Origin: Liolophura sinensis
Lineage: Eukaryota > Mollusca > Polyplacophora > Chitonida > Chitonidae
Assembly: GCF_032854445.1 (NCBI RefSeq)
Contig: NC_088298.1
Coordinates: forward strand, 14,373,504-14,437,503
Length of the DNA stretch: 64,000 bases
Reading direction: 5' to 3'
This document shows, piece by piece, positions 45,801 to 57,400 of this stretch; position 1 is the stretch's first letter; each line of letters opens with the position of its first letter. The position numbers and the translations under genes are program-made. The notes beneath the pieces are model-generated. The model saw only the letters and a list, made by a program, of their open reading frames with translations. It was not told the origin of the DNA and searched no databases.

Positions 45801-45901
45801 CTTTTTATATACATCACATCAGATTAATGTCACAGTGTAATGGCGCATTAAATTCCATGTTCTAATATGTCACTCACGTTACCTTTTCTGAAGGCCGCCA
45901 T
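39590..45901 (-). CDS. MRPL10: Mitochondrial ribosomal protein L10 (bL10m), complete gene
   Basis: Large-subunit mitoribosomal protein that anchors the L7/L12 stalk, which recruits translation GTPases in the matrix. Five exons on the minus strand (45901-45883, 44482-44283, 43230-43058, 41660-41524, 39819-39590) join in phase into 759 nt, 252 residues plus stop; human MRPL10 is about 260. The N-terminus (MAAFRKGPLFQTTW, then several Arg) suits a mitochondrial presequence. Residues about 74-131 hold the L10 core (NPWEEFLVARCKEMF, MVAVFQALPSKMEEK, FPNEVML). Residues 131-176 match the central region (LSPLLIGENLFVIGEEP). The last exon (NRILSREEVTHYSTLPDLP, LSTNLEQYIKQR) resembles the vertebrate C-terminus closely. 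The start codon context is AAC-ATG-G. It is convergent with the guanylate cyclase gene. Confidence 0.93.
40025..40085 (-). mobile_element. SINE family 1, short tail fragment
   Basis: TTTTTGCGCCATACTCAAGA followed by TTTTTCACTTGAAC is the reversed 3' part of the family. Confidence 0.45.
40563..40790 (-). mobile_element. SINE family 1-like, diverged, minus orientation
   Basis: GATTGATTGATTCAGACTGG, GGAATTTTTTACTTATGAGA and, near the other end, GGATTTGAACTCGCAATCTC (reversed B-box) then a tRNA-like head near 40,780. Confidence 0.6.
40960..41165. repeat. Additional copy of the 31170-31290 repeat
   Basis: GCATCACATCCTTATTTAGA, GTTGTCCCAAATACCCACCA and AAAAATATTTTCAAATACC match the right arm at 31170-31290 in order and orientation. 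Confidence 0.65.
41338..41482 (-). mobile_element. SINE family 1, 3' two-thirds, minus orientation
   Basis: ATTTATTTATTTGATTCGTC, ACTCAAGAATATTTCACTTA, GGTGGAAACCGAGCAGAGCC and CTGCAGGTTGCTGACAGACC. It stops 41 bases short of MRPL10 exon 4. Confidence 0.78.
41524..41660 (-). CDS. MRPL10: MRPL10 exon 4
   Basis: Acceptor TATGATTTCAG, donor GTAAGA. It encodes QAIKNTKFVNLSPLLIGEN, LFVIGEEP and KVTHMALLG, matching 'YQNLLPLFVGHN.LLVSEEP' of the human protein. Confidence 0.92.
42300..42690. repeat. Minisatellite of GGAGGAAACTAGGCAGAGCC-like units
   Basis: About fifteen degenerate units of roughly 20-25 bp. The unit resembles the internal SINE segment GGTGGAAACCGAGCAGAGCC seen at 41406-41425, suggesting expansion of part of a SINE. 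The Leu-rich frame on the minus strand (42470-42748) is a by-product. Confidence 0.7.
42775..42905 (-). mobile_element. SINE family 1, diverged fragment
   Basis: AATACTCAAGAAATTTTTGC and GTCAGTATTATGGCTGGAGG match the reversed 3' half of family 1. It lies directly beside the minisatellite. Confidence 0.6.
43058..43230 (-). CDS. MRPL10: MRPL10 exon 3 (L10 core)
   Basis: Acceptor TTGATTTCAG, donor GTAAGT, phase 0 to phase 2. It encodes NPWEEFLVARCKEMF, MVAVFQALPSKMEEKKAV and GLRLQHFPNEVML: the rRNA-binding L10 fold with the typical 'FPN.V' motif. Confidence 0.92.
44283..44482 (-). CDS. MRPL10: MRPL10 exon 2
   Basis: Acceptor TTTGCTATCAG, donor GTACAG, ends in phase 0. It encodes the basic N-terminal region with CVRHRGKVNIQRPRPGPWE and a charged stretch ending KNKKKIAE. 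It corresponds to the 'VTRHRR...FQRQKL' region of vertebrate MRPL10. Confidence 0.88.
44545..44763. mobile_element. MITE, TACTGTAATTCCTCAAC family, opposite orientation
   Basis: Shares the ends and the interior segments TTTGGAGACAAAACTGC, TTTCAGGGCTTAAGAAAA and AGAATAATGCCTTCAGAA with 50941-51149 and 14600-14785. It lies in MRPL10 intron 1. Confidence 0.55.
45048..45105 (+). mobile_element. SINE family 1, tail fragment
   Basis: TAATGCTGGCTGTGAAATAT then TCTTGAGTACAGCGTAATAT. Confidence 0.55.
45446..45666. mobile_element. Foldback element, GGCCCCGGGATCACGAAGC type
   Basis: Arms of about 45 bases: left begins GGCCCCGGGATCACGAAGCG, right (reverse complement) GGGCCCGAGATCACGACGCA. Both continue into AGTCAAAATTTCAA. 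It lies in MRPL10 intron 1. Confidence 0.72.
45883..45901 (-). CDS. MRPL10: MRPL10 exon 1 (start codon)
   Basis: A 19-nt coding part, MAAFRK plus one base, with donor GTAACG. Joined to exon 2 it gives an in-frame Gly codon. The good initiation context and fit to phase favour this start, but so short an exon deserves transcript support. Confidence 0.75.
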
Positions 45902-46168
45902 GTTAAGCGAAAGAAAATAGCCTCCAATAAACTAATCCGAAAGAACCGTGTATTTATCTGAAAACTTTTCTTTTCAATCTTTACACTCATTACATATGTT
46001 TTAAATTTAAAAGCCACAGAATTTGTAACTTACTGAATTTACAGCATTTTCTTTGCAAAACTGGAAAACAGTTTTGTGTTTGATGTGTCGTCTGTCATTT
46101 AGAAACAACCGGCAACAACCCCTTATTTTTTCGATGAAGGCACCTCAACCATTGGATTTTTGTTCCAA
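45902..46168 (+). promoter_or_regulatory. Probable bidirectional promoter and plus-strand non-coding first exon
   Basis: The MRPL10 start lies at 45,901 on the minus strand. About 265 bases away, a strong plus-strand donor (TCCAA/GTAAGT, 46,169) ends a non-coding stretch that could splice to the acceptor at 48,359. No TATA box is obvious. Head-to-head pairs with mitochondrial protein genes are common in animals. Inference only. Confidence 0.4.
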
Positions 46169-47205
46169 GTAAGTCTGTCAAAAAGGCAAAGAAGCACGTT
46201 CTTTCCTTTTTAAATGTGAGCTTTCATCTGTAAGAGCATCTATGTCGAAAATGGGGCGTATCTGAGTGATGCACAGAGGTTCTGGGCTACACCATCATTA
46301 GGGGACCAGTAATCGTTATATGGTCTCTCAATTAATTTCATTCTCATTTTGCACATTTATCAGTGACTGTCGCTTTAAATAACTCAGTACATTTTAGTTC
46401 ATTGTGATAAGAAAGAATAATCGCCACTGTTACGGTCTCTTCTGAACTGAAGTGATTTCGATTATATTCTAGTCCTGACCCAGGAGCTGTTAACTAGATT
46501 GTATTTTACTACTGGTGGGTAAGAGTTACTGTGCTTACAACTGGTATGTAGCTCTGATTCTATCGAATTGTGTAGCTACGAGCTTTACAGTTCCAAGCAC
46601 TTTCTGATGTGGCATAGTCACTGAAGAAACATATTTTTTGCGCTGTTTCTTTGAATAAAAGGAAAGCCTTCATCTTCAGCTGTTACTGATAGTTGTATGT
46701 TGTATTCGAGCACTTTAATTCCACTACGAGAAATTGTTTTGGGCAAAGGTACCAGACTACAATACAACTTTTCAGTGCAGAGGAGGAGGAAAGTTTTGTA
46801 TAATACATTTGATCTTGCTGTGCCACTTAATTCAGAATTACAAAATGACTCTGGGTTTTATTATGGTTCTGACATGACAAACTTGTGCCTCTTGTACTGT
46901 TGTAGCTGGGTGAAAATCTCCTAGCGGGTACCTCTCAACAACAACTGCAAACATGCAGGATATCACTCAGCGTGCTATCCTAAATTCTGACATTCGTCTC
47001 AAACACTGAGTCAATCTCTGTCTCTGAAAATCCGCATCGATACCTGAGTTACTCTGCCACCAAATGTATGGTGGTTTGAGTGATATACTGGGCATATGCA
47101 ATTGTTGTTGAGATGAGGCAGTTTATCTGGCCCAGCTGTGTGCCATGTGACAGAGAATATGACATCGGATAGGTACAGATGTCATTTTAGAAAGTGGATT
47201 AAGTA

Positions 47206-47587
47206 ACAGTATTATCGTTAATAGGGATTACACTTTCTGAATATAGCACAGATTCTAGTGCTGAAATTTGGCTGAGACCACTGCGGGTTTCGAACCAGCG
47301 ACCTCGGAGTCAGGCACCAAATCGCCAACAATTCACGCCAGCCGTCTAAGACCACTCGACCAACAGGCCTTCCACAAAAATAGAAGGTAGTTGACCGGTA
47401 GACTTTACAGCAGACATACATTACCCCTCTGATGATCACAGGTCTAGACAGTTGACATGTATTGTTGGCGATTTGGTGCCTGACTCTGAGGTTGCTGGTT
47501 CGAATCCCGCAGTGGTCTCTGCCAAGTTTCAGCACTAGAATCTGTGCTATATTCAGAAAGTGTAATCCCTATTAACGATAATACTGT
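47206..47587. repeat. Long inverted repeat with tRNA-like sequence in each arm
   Basis: Arms 47206-47332 and 47461-47587 (127 bp each) are nearly perfect reverse complements, separated by 128 bp. Read on the minus strand, the left arm and spacer give GGCCTGTTGGTCGAGTGGTC (A box) and GCTGGTTCGAAACCCGC (B box). The right arm carries GCTGGTTCGAATCCCGC on the plus strand. Open frames here are artefacts. Confidence 0.85.
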
Positions 47588-47799
47588 TTATATGACATCA
47601 GTTCATTAAAGAATCTGCTTTTCACAATGATCATCTTAGAACTGGGTTAATGAAAAACAATGGATAGCAACGTCAGCTTCATAACCCCCAACATCTCGAG
47701 TTAGTGTGGGCGTCATCAGATCATCACATATTGCCACAATCGATGTTGAATCCATTTGAAGTGAATCAAGAGCTTATCATTTGATTATTTATCTGCCAT

Positions 47800-47995
47800 G
47801 TGTTTTTAAAAGTGCTTGACCTACTGGCAACCTGCCAGTGGTCATGGGTTTCCACTGGGCTCTGCCCAACTTCCTCCACCACAATGCTAGCTGCTGTTGT
47901 AAACGTGAAAGCACAAAATTATGGCACAGTGGCAGAGTGGTCTCCCTTTTATTGGGTACAACGTTAAAAACACCAATCAAATAAATAAATAACTA
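47800..47995 (+). mobile_element. SINE family 1, 3' half with an internal insertion
   Basis: GGCAACCTGCCAGTGGTCAT, ACCACAATGCTAGCTGCTGT, then about 35 unrelated bases including GCAGAGTGGTCTCCCTTTTA before the normal tail CACCAATCAAATAAATAAAT. Confidence 0.68.
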
Positions 47996-48359
47996 CTATA
48001 CACTACATTCGATTGATATTTGCAAACTTGAGCAGGTAAGTAGCTGATTTGCTAATGACTTGATCAAAGCAATCAGCAGTGAAATAAAGAAGCAGTTGAA
48101 TGTATGCAGTGTTTGGCTTGATTTTATTGAAGATGGTTTCCTACCAGCTAGACTTTAAATGAGTAACGAAAAGCCATATTGCGGTGTCCTCAGACCAGTT
48201 GGGTCAGCTACTTGTAGAAGTGTCAAGTTCAACCCTTTACATTTATTGTTACCAACACTTCAAAAACAGCCCTGGTATTTAGGTATAAATTTGCTGTGAA
48301 AATAGTCGAGTTCACTGTTTAATATAGTTGTCTGTTGATTTCTGTTTTCACTTTGTCAG

Positions 48360-48486
48360 GGGATACTGATTTGAATGAAGCAGCCACAGTGAACAGTCTT
48401 GGAAGAGATCAGATTGTCCGGTGTATGGTATACATGAAATAAAGATGCAGTCGAAGGCAATACGAGAATGGCTGGGAGGCTTTAAG
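48360..48486 (+). CDS. Exon with start codon and upstream ORFs of the unrecognised gene
   Basis: Acceptor TTTGTCAG at 48359. The 85-base leader contains two tiny upstream ORFs: 48375-48392 (five codons plus stop) and 48425-48442 (MVYMK plus stop), the second ending two bases before the start codon. The ATG at 48445 has A at -3. Confidence 0.55.
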
Positions 48487-51400
48487 GTAAGATCATCTTT
48501 TGTGCAACTGATTAGCGTTTCAAGGGTTCAATCACTTTACTTCCAGTGCTCTCAGGATTAGCCTAATGTGTTGTTATGTATGCCCTCTCTTTTATGCTTT
48601 TACCTACATGAAATGCGCTGAAGACCACTGGCTTTCCATCAGTATTATACAACATATGTCACACATGGAAAAGTTTGGCAGTGACATGCCAACAATCATT
48701 GCCTTACACAGAGCTTTCCCAAGCCTGAAAATACAGATGCAATTTTTGGAAACATTCCTGTGGAGAAAATTTTAAGACCCTTATTGTCAATGTTACATGT
48801 ACATGTATATATAATAGTGGACCAAAGTTTCAACCATACTTTAAATTTTGATGTAAACCATCATGATTGCATGATAGTGAGCACTTTGTCTTCACTACTT
48901 GTGCATGCTATAAGTGAACCTGCAGGATCCAACAAGGGCAACAACTCACTCTTTGCAAGCAGAACAGATATTCCAAAAACATAAGAGATAATACAATATT
49001 CCATGTAAAAAAATACTCATGCACTGTTATACAGTGTGTGAAGAAAGTTCCACTCCAAGCTGAATGACATTTTTGGTATTATATAGGTACATGTACATGC
49101 GGACTTCAGAGTGGTGATACCTTTGTGTATGATATCAACTTGAATCTCCAACTAAACCGACTTAGAACATTTGATTGGTGTAATTGGTGAACCGTTTCAC
49201 AGTGCAACTTATAGACATGGCTGTACATGTAGATATTACTCTGAACAGCCTAGCCCTGCCATCTTTTTACATGTTACCAGTGGATTGTGGTTGTGTTTTT
49301 GGATGTAGAGTTCTCAACTGAAACAGGTCTCTATTTTAGAGAAATAATGATGTTTTCTTTGGCCACAAAGTTGTTGAAACATGACAAATGTGATTGAAAA
49401 GTTACTAGGTTTTGAGACCTTATAAAGTCATCAGCCAGTAGAAGAAATTTCACCTAAGTTTTATGATTCTCTTCTCAAACAAAGGACTGGACCTTAAAGT
49501 GAAAAACAAACAATAATTACAATGATATTTTGAATATAAAGTAATGATGTTGACATGCATTGAAAGCACATACAATGAACGCAATAATATTCCAGGTTTT
49601 GGAATGTCTCAGAAAGTGATAGTGCAAATGGGTTATGACTGATGATATGTAAGAACTCTCTAATGGTGTTCAAACTATGAGAGTAAATGTATTCTAAATT
49701 GGAAACAACTGGAGCTTTTGTTGGGATGATTGAAAACTGGATCTGTGTGATAGGCCAAAATGAAGACATTAACTGGCCAAACTGAAGACATTATCCAGCC
49801 AAAATGAAGACATTAACTGACTGTCTTCATAGGGCTCTCATATGTAGGTATGAAAATATCTACATGTATAGTACATGTATGTGTATTCCTTTCACGCGCC
49901 ATTTTATGAAGTTTTCACGTTTTTACAAAATCCCTTATATTTGTGCGTGGTATTGGCGTATGGAGAGGCCTCAATGTGTGTATTCATCTGTTGAGAATAC
50001 AATGCCGGACAAATCAGTGTGGCTGATAATGTAATGTTAAGTCCATCCAAAAATTTAGAATTGCAAATTAACAAATAATCAGTGATGTTATATATCCAAA
50101 ATGTGGCAAACTTGCAGAGTGGTCTCCCTTTTATTGGCTGAGTTAAATTGGCCTGTTTAAAGTTGTCTCCCTTGAATTAGAATATATCCAGTTGTGCCCA
50201 TGTAACTACACCTTACATGTACTCTGTGACCTGCTTTAGCTCTTTGAGAGTCATCGTGAAACCCACAACCATCTGCAGGTTGCTGGAATACCTTCCCACA
50301 TATGGCCGGAGAAAGCTGTCATGTAGTAATATTATAACATAATCAAGCCTCTGGGTGCTGGGACGATATACTATCTGAAGGACTTCTTCACTGTTATTTT
50401 ACTGTTAGAATGATTGATATGTCAAACATCCCTTTCGCAGCTCATCATGATGAGGTCACATTATGAAAAGACATAATGACAGTACAACAGAGAATGATAC
50501 AATTGTAACATTGTAGATTTTGTGGTACAAAGGATTAGAAAATATGCCACCTCCCTGTTGACTGCTTTGCACCAGTCTAATCAAAAGATTAAGGATAAAG
50601 CAGAATAAATGGAGTCTGCAGGCATATGTATGTCTGCCCTAGTAGAACAGGGCATCTCTCTTCTCACATTTATCCCAGGCCAAAATTTAAATTATTTGTT
50701 TAAGGTACAGTAAATGACCTAAAAATTCACCCATGATTAGGTAGCACATTTTACCTTTTTCTGAGAGTTTTATCCATCTTAGAAAGATGTTTTGAGGTTG
50801 TCTGGAAAGTAGGAAGATACTCTACTGGAAAAATGCATGTGTCAGCACCATTCCCAATAGTTTGTACCTTTTACATGTAGTCTAAAAAAAGCATTTTTGG
50901 GTGAAATTTTGGGTCATTTACTGTACATACATAATGTTGGTACTGTAATTCCTCAACTTTTTCAAGGTGTTTATTCTAGCATATTCTGAGAACATTATTC
51001 TACACCGACTGATAAAATTATACTTTTTGTGAAGTTCCTGAAATTGGTCAATCCAGCCAATGTAGTTTTGTCTCATTAAGCAAATTAAACAGGTGCATAA
51101 ATCTCACTGAAAGTTGTTCTTTGATGCGAGAAGGTTGAGGAATTAGGTTAACATAGGCTTTTCACTGTTTAATATGCTGTTTAGATGTCACAGAAGTACA
51201 TGACGCAGTTCAAGTAATGCAAAGTCTCACTTTTACCTGAGCTACCTGAATTTTCTACAATTAAACACAAGTCCTCGTGACAACATGTAAATAATGTTCT
51301 GTTTTTGCATGAATTTCACGGCGATATTTCTCATGAATGATTGTGGTTTTTTGTGCAGCTGTGTTTGTATGTACATGTAGGTACATGTATTACGGCTGGT

Positions 51401-54400
51401 ATGAAGTCAGTGGTACATATGCATCGATGGCAGTGGGCAGGGGAATATACTACATGTATGCCAGTAGTGCCAGATGGTGCTAAATTTGTAGAGGGAAAGT
51501 GAGGCGTCGTTGTACTAAAGCAGTAGCTAGGACCTAATGAGTTTAACAAGATGTTAACTAGTGTAAGAGCAAACAAAGGCCAGGACATCAGCATACAAGA
51601 TACATCGCAAGGTTGAGCAAAGGAAATAAATATACAAGGCTGAAGGAATGAATTAGTTCTACATGTACAATTAGATTGACAGCAGAATCAACGGGTCATG
51701 GGCATACATATAGTTATTTGTAGGTTTTTAGCGTCCTTATATGAATTATGCCTGTATCGTATGCATGTACATGTGGCTTTAGTTGATCAGGTATATTTTT
51801 CTGTATCAGTTTACGGGTAAAATACCACCTTCGTGAATGAAATTTGTACAATGTGCTGTAGTCTTTTTGTGGTGTTGTGTCCTTAATGGCTGTGGAACCT
51901 TGTTGCGAGAGACAATTGACCATTGTCCCACACCTGCTCTTTCTCTTGACATAGTCACTCTTGTTTGATCCTCCGCAATCTATTATGTTGGTATACGTGA
52001 CATCAAAGGGATATGTTGCATTTGATTTATAAACATTGTGTGCAGCATTGGGTTGACCCATGTACTTCGGTTTCCCCTCATGTTTGACCAAATAGGTGTA
52101 CAGGATTAATAGATCCATATAAATATTCAACACACCACTGCTGGAAAGCATTTTTAAGTTTTGTTGTGATTGGCATTTATAGTACTAGGTTTTATAAAGC
52201 TGGTATTGTTGCCAGGGAGGAAACAAGGTTTATAACAGGGATGAAGTGTTGGGTGGATGAGGTTGGAGTTTAGGTTGGGGAAATTCCCTGGAAATAGCAG
52301 CAGTATTAAAGCTACTGCACGTTTATATGTCATGTTAAATAACATCTGGGGAATTCCCCAGAGGACAATCACAGCAGGTCATGAACATGCTGATTGTGAG
52401 GTCAAGGTGAGCGAATTTTACCAGATAAGGGTTACAGTTAAACCATTAAGAACTGGTGATGATAATGCTACATGAAGAACGTAGCTGTACCTGTGTTCAC
52501 ATGCATGTACATGTACCCTGGATAGTTGATCCACTAAACAGTTTTCCAGTGTAATAGATCAACATCAGACATACATTAAAGGAGAGGAAAACTTAAAAAC
52601 ATGACACTATCAGCTGAAAAGAGCACATTTTTTTCTATCTGGTGCTGCCTGCTTCATAAGTTTGCGACTTTCCTTGCCATACATGTAAAGCCTGAAAACG
52701 GCAAAGTTGGCATAAATCGCTGAGTCCATCGCGTCCTCCATCTTTAACATCCTGTAATTTATGCTGGGGGTGTGTTGCCCCTCAGCCAGTAAGAGTCGTT
52801 AAAACTGCCAGCTTGTTCGTGTAAACTTGGAACCTACATCCAACATTCCAGTTTCCCGATCGTCAAGCAGAAGACGAACTGTCCTGTTCGCTACCTTCCG
52901 AGAAGAAGAGATCTACCGGAAATGTACGAAATGTCCGATGGCAATTCTCCTCCTAACACAGAAGACGTCAGGACTAGTTCTTAGGCAAAATGGAGTTGCC
53001 CACAGCGGATTTTGGCGCAGACTTTATTTATAAATTATCAACTTGAGGCACATATTAGAATTTTTTTATGGCATGCACCTGAGAGGAAAAGCATGCTCTT
53101 TTCAATGGTATTTGAATGATATTTAAATTTTTTCTCCTTTAACTGCCATGAAGTTCTGCATTCATTAGCGTAGATAGATGACTTGCACTCTCAGCCATGT
53201 ATGATTTAGGTCCAACATATACATTTCTTTTGCCAGCTCTTATGAAATTTACACTCCAGGTGAGACCAATATTAAAATCTTTTGTTAGAGATCCAACATG
53301 GTCATCGTGCAAGTGTATTAAAGTCTGTATATGTACTGCTAGGCTGTACTTGCTTAGATTAAACAAAAACAACACTTTATCTTATCAGACTTCTTGTACT
53401 GTGCTTTTCTTGGAGCGTTGCATTGCATGTGTACGTCAGTAACATTCCTGACTAAATTGCCACTTTTCTACTGATGATGATTGGCTTCATTAAAGTTCAC
53501 TTGCCAATTAGTAGGCAAGATGTATTTCTTGCCTACTATAGAGTTAAATGTACTCTGAGAATTTATAATATGAAAGTAACTGATTGAACCGGCATATGGT
53601 ACGTGAGCTGTGGTGTTGTTTCGGATTTCTCTAATACGGTGTATCCCATAACCTTGTAAGAATTTTAGAGGAAAAAAAAAAAAAAAAACAGCTGTTTAGG
53701 TCTGTTTTCACCGGAAATAACCAAGGTTGAGTTATTTGATTTGGTTGTCTTTTCTTTGAAGGCACCTGGAAACGTGTAGATTTGTCATTGGATGTTCACT
53801 CCTTGAAACAGCCTACACATATGTATGTGTCATTTGTGTGCGTGGCATACATTCTGCATTCTGATGAGTCAACATGCAAAGATAAATGTTTGGGAAGAGA
53901 CGAGGGGAACTAGATATTGAACTACATTGGGTTTTAGGCAGTGAAACTGCATTTACTTGGGTTGACCAATTTTCAGGGCCTCATAGAAAGTATAATTTGA
54001 TCATTCTACTCAGAATAATGCCCTCAGATAATACTTGAAATAAACATTTAGCAAACATGCGAAAAGGTTCAAGAATTACATAACAGTGAATTGAACATGT
54101 TTCAAGCTGATAAACAACAAATATCTCTTATTCATTGCTTGTTCAGGACCACAAACAGGGGACTTTTGAACAGAGGCCAGTCCCCAGTGGCATGAACCTC
54201 ATGTACACAGTCTTCCCTCGCCTGAGGCGTTGTTTGTTTGGAACACGATTGATTTCCATGGAAACCACTAAATATTGATTAAACGAGTAGACAGATGTCA
54301 ATTCTACCAGGCTTATGTATCTATCTAATTCTTATTGATTTTGTACCTGTACGACTGCAGGTGATTCATTCGTTATCTCAGCATTTACCTGACTTCTCCT

Positions 54401-57400
54401 ACATGCATTATTTACCTGTGTATGTCGAGTTGAAACAAAGCATATGGTCAGCAGGAGTATTCATTCTGAACTGGATGCTATTCTTTTGAAGAATACTGCA
54501 TTTCACCTTTGAGAAGGTCTGCCAGCAAGCTGCAGATGGTTGTGGGTTTCCCCAGCCCGGTTTCCTCCCACCATAATGCTGCCGCCGTTGTGTAAGTGAA
54601 ATATTCTTGAGCACGGCATAAAACAGCAATCAAATAAAATAAATAAATAAATAAAATGTGTGTTATAAACAGTGTGTGCAGCATTGGGTTGACCCATGTA
54701 CCTCTGTTTTCCCTCATGTTTAACCAAATAGGTGTACAGTATTAATGGATCTATATAAACATTCTACATGCCAGTGCTCGTTTCCTCCCACCGTAATGCT
54801 AGCTGCCGTCATATAAGTGAAATATTCTTGAGCAAAACACCAATAAACAGTCAAATAAATAAATAAATATTAGCCAGCTTACGTTCATTGTACTAATGAA
54901 CTTCATGAGATTTCACAAGGGTACATATAAAAAAAGAAATAAAAACAGAAACAACACAGGAATCCTGTCAAAGGTGTGCAATGTTGTTCATCAACCTACT
55001 TCACAGTTCAGCCAATTAATTGCCTGGTGTCAGTAAATTCTAAAATACCCTATTTCTACTAAAATTTGGGACTACTGGTCTGCTCCTTTTAGCCAGTATA
55101 TTTGTAATTCTAGCAGGAATATTGAGTTTCTATTTTCTCACATGGTTAGACCATCTTATGAACAACATACTCTTATGTTTTCCAAAAGGCTGGTAAATGT
55201 AATATTCTCTACTTTCAACACTGCTAAATCCGTCCCAAATTTTAGAAGAATTAGGATCAGCAAGAAAAGGCGCAGGACTTTCGACTGACATTGCATGCTT
55301 TCATTTTTCTTCTTTTTTTTTTTCTCCATTTTAAAAAAAACCCTGCTGCATAAATTAGGTTTTGTGAATGTTATGCAGGGGACTTGACACTTTTGTCTTG
55401 GTCAACAACCACAGGGATCAGTTGTATTCAAAAACTATGAATGCATTAGATAGTGAGAAAGTATTATCAGCTGTGAGCAGTGTATATGTAACATCTTTTT
55501 GCCTTGGTTGAACATGTTTAAGAATTGGTTTTACAGAAAAGGCAGTGTATGTTATCAAGGATCCACATGACATGTTGTGATTTGTATCCTGCTCGTTGTC
55601 AGATGAAGTGTAACTTGATAGTCTTACACCTGATCAGATGTCATTTTGACTGTCACACATCTGTCATCTTGACAGTCTGACATGCATACCTGTAATCTTA
55701 ATTCTATTCTTTACCAGTGGAACATTTTAAAAGTGAAAGCATACGTAAAACCCTAGCTTTGGGTGGTAAAAGTTTTAGCTGGTATTAAGCCTCAGAAAGT
55801 TTGAAGCCGATTGAGTGAAAAATTCTTCAAGTTAAATATGATTTTAAAACACCATTCAAGTACATTTACCTGTAAATTAAAATAACCAGTTTCATTAGCG
55901 AATCATATGGACTGCAGTGCAGTGAGGAATATTAAAGCTGTTAGCATGGTTAACACAATGACCCAGGAGCCTCTCACCAATGCGGTTGCTATGAGTTGAA
56001 GCCAGTTCATTCTGGCTTTCTCTAAAGTCATATGTGGGAAGATCCTGTAGGCAACCTGTGGATGGTCGTGAGTTTGTCCTGGGCTATTATGACCACTGTC
56101 GTACAAGTGAAAATTTCTACAGCTGTCGTATTAAAGAAAACATAAATCAAATAGGTAAATAAATATACAGTGTGCTTTATTTATTTACAGTTGTGTATTA
56201 AATAAGAATCTTTCAATTCTTATGACAGTCTAATATCTGTATTGCGGGTTCTGTTTGACAAACTGGACAAGATTGTATTATGTGGTGTAGCTAGAGCTGA
56301 CAGCAGGCAATCGTTTGATCAACAACAACGTATAAACTAGCATGAATACTGATTTAAATCATTTTCTCACAACATTCCTTGCACCTCACTGTCATCATTG
56401 AAACCTTTGGATGAATCTGTCTAAATTTCTTACGTTATGTGCATTTTAGCTTTTTGATGGTTTAATTTTGTCGAACGTTGTTCTGGAAATTGGGCTCAGG
56501 GTTAAAATTTCACATCCACGGTTTAAGTCCTTGTATGCCCTTCTCATCCCGTGAAACTTACAATGTTTTTCGATGCCTGCGTACCTGTATATACAGTGTA
56601 TCTAGCTGTTTAAATGTGACACAGTGTTATACACAAACATCATGCAGTGCAGTGACTCAGCAATTATGAAGCCTAGAAACCAGCTGTGCGATCTTAACAT
56701 GTGGCATGTAAATTTAATGTCCACCTATGTAAGATTTTAAAATCATCCTGCAATCTTCGTTCTTGCCTTGGCTTGTATGCTTATCAAGGTTTTCATGCTG
56801 TATACTTTCGTATGGACTGGATGAAGCATCATTTCTAGTGGTTATGGCATGGCATTTTAGTGAGCCAGTAATTGTATTACAATGGCATTAGGACTTGGAC
56901 AGCGCACCTTTTCTATGTTGCATGTAGCTAGTGATGTACATACATATTTAATTTGTACAATAGTGCAGAAATTTGGTGTCCGACTTTCCCTGTAAATGCT
57001 GGATATGTATTGCTCTCTTCCTCTCTCAGCCTCCCCCCACCCCAACAAAAGTATTTGTATTTGTCAGATAGAATATATATTTTGATAGTGCAATATTCAA
57101 GATGGCCTGATACAGGAGGGTTTTTCGGCTACATGGACAGCTATGTAGATTTAATAAAATCTTTGTCAGGGTATCATGTAGATGATTTCTTCATAGTGAC
57201 AGAAAATCAATGATATAGAAATGATGTCTGGAGGTTTAAATGTGACAGCTGAGAGGTGCTATGTACATGTAGCTAAAAGGGCAGAGTGGGGTACACTCAT
57301 GAGCCAAGGCAATTTTGATCCGAATGGGGTGTAGAAGAGTCGAGTATTTATGGGTACACATTATCAGACGTGATCCGTGTGGTTGCTGGCAGAGGGCACT

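Noticed and set aside
47218-47535. 105-codon minus frame, and possible intact tRNA genes
   Set aside because: The region is an inverted repeat. A and B boxes are present but the acceptor and anticodon stems do not form a standard tRNA.
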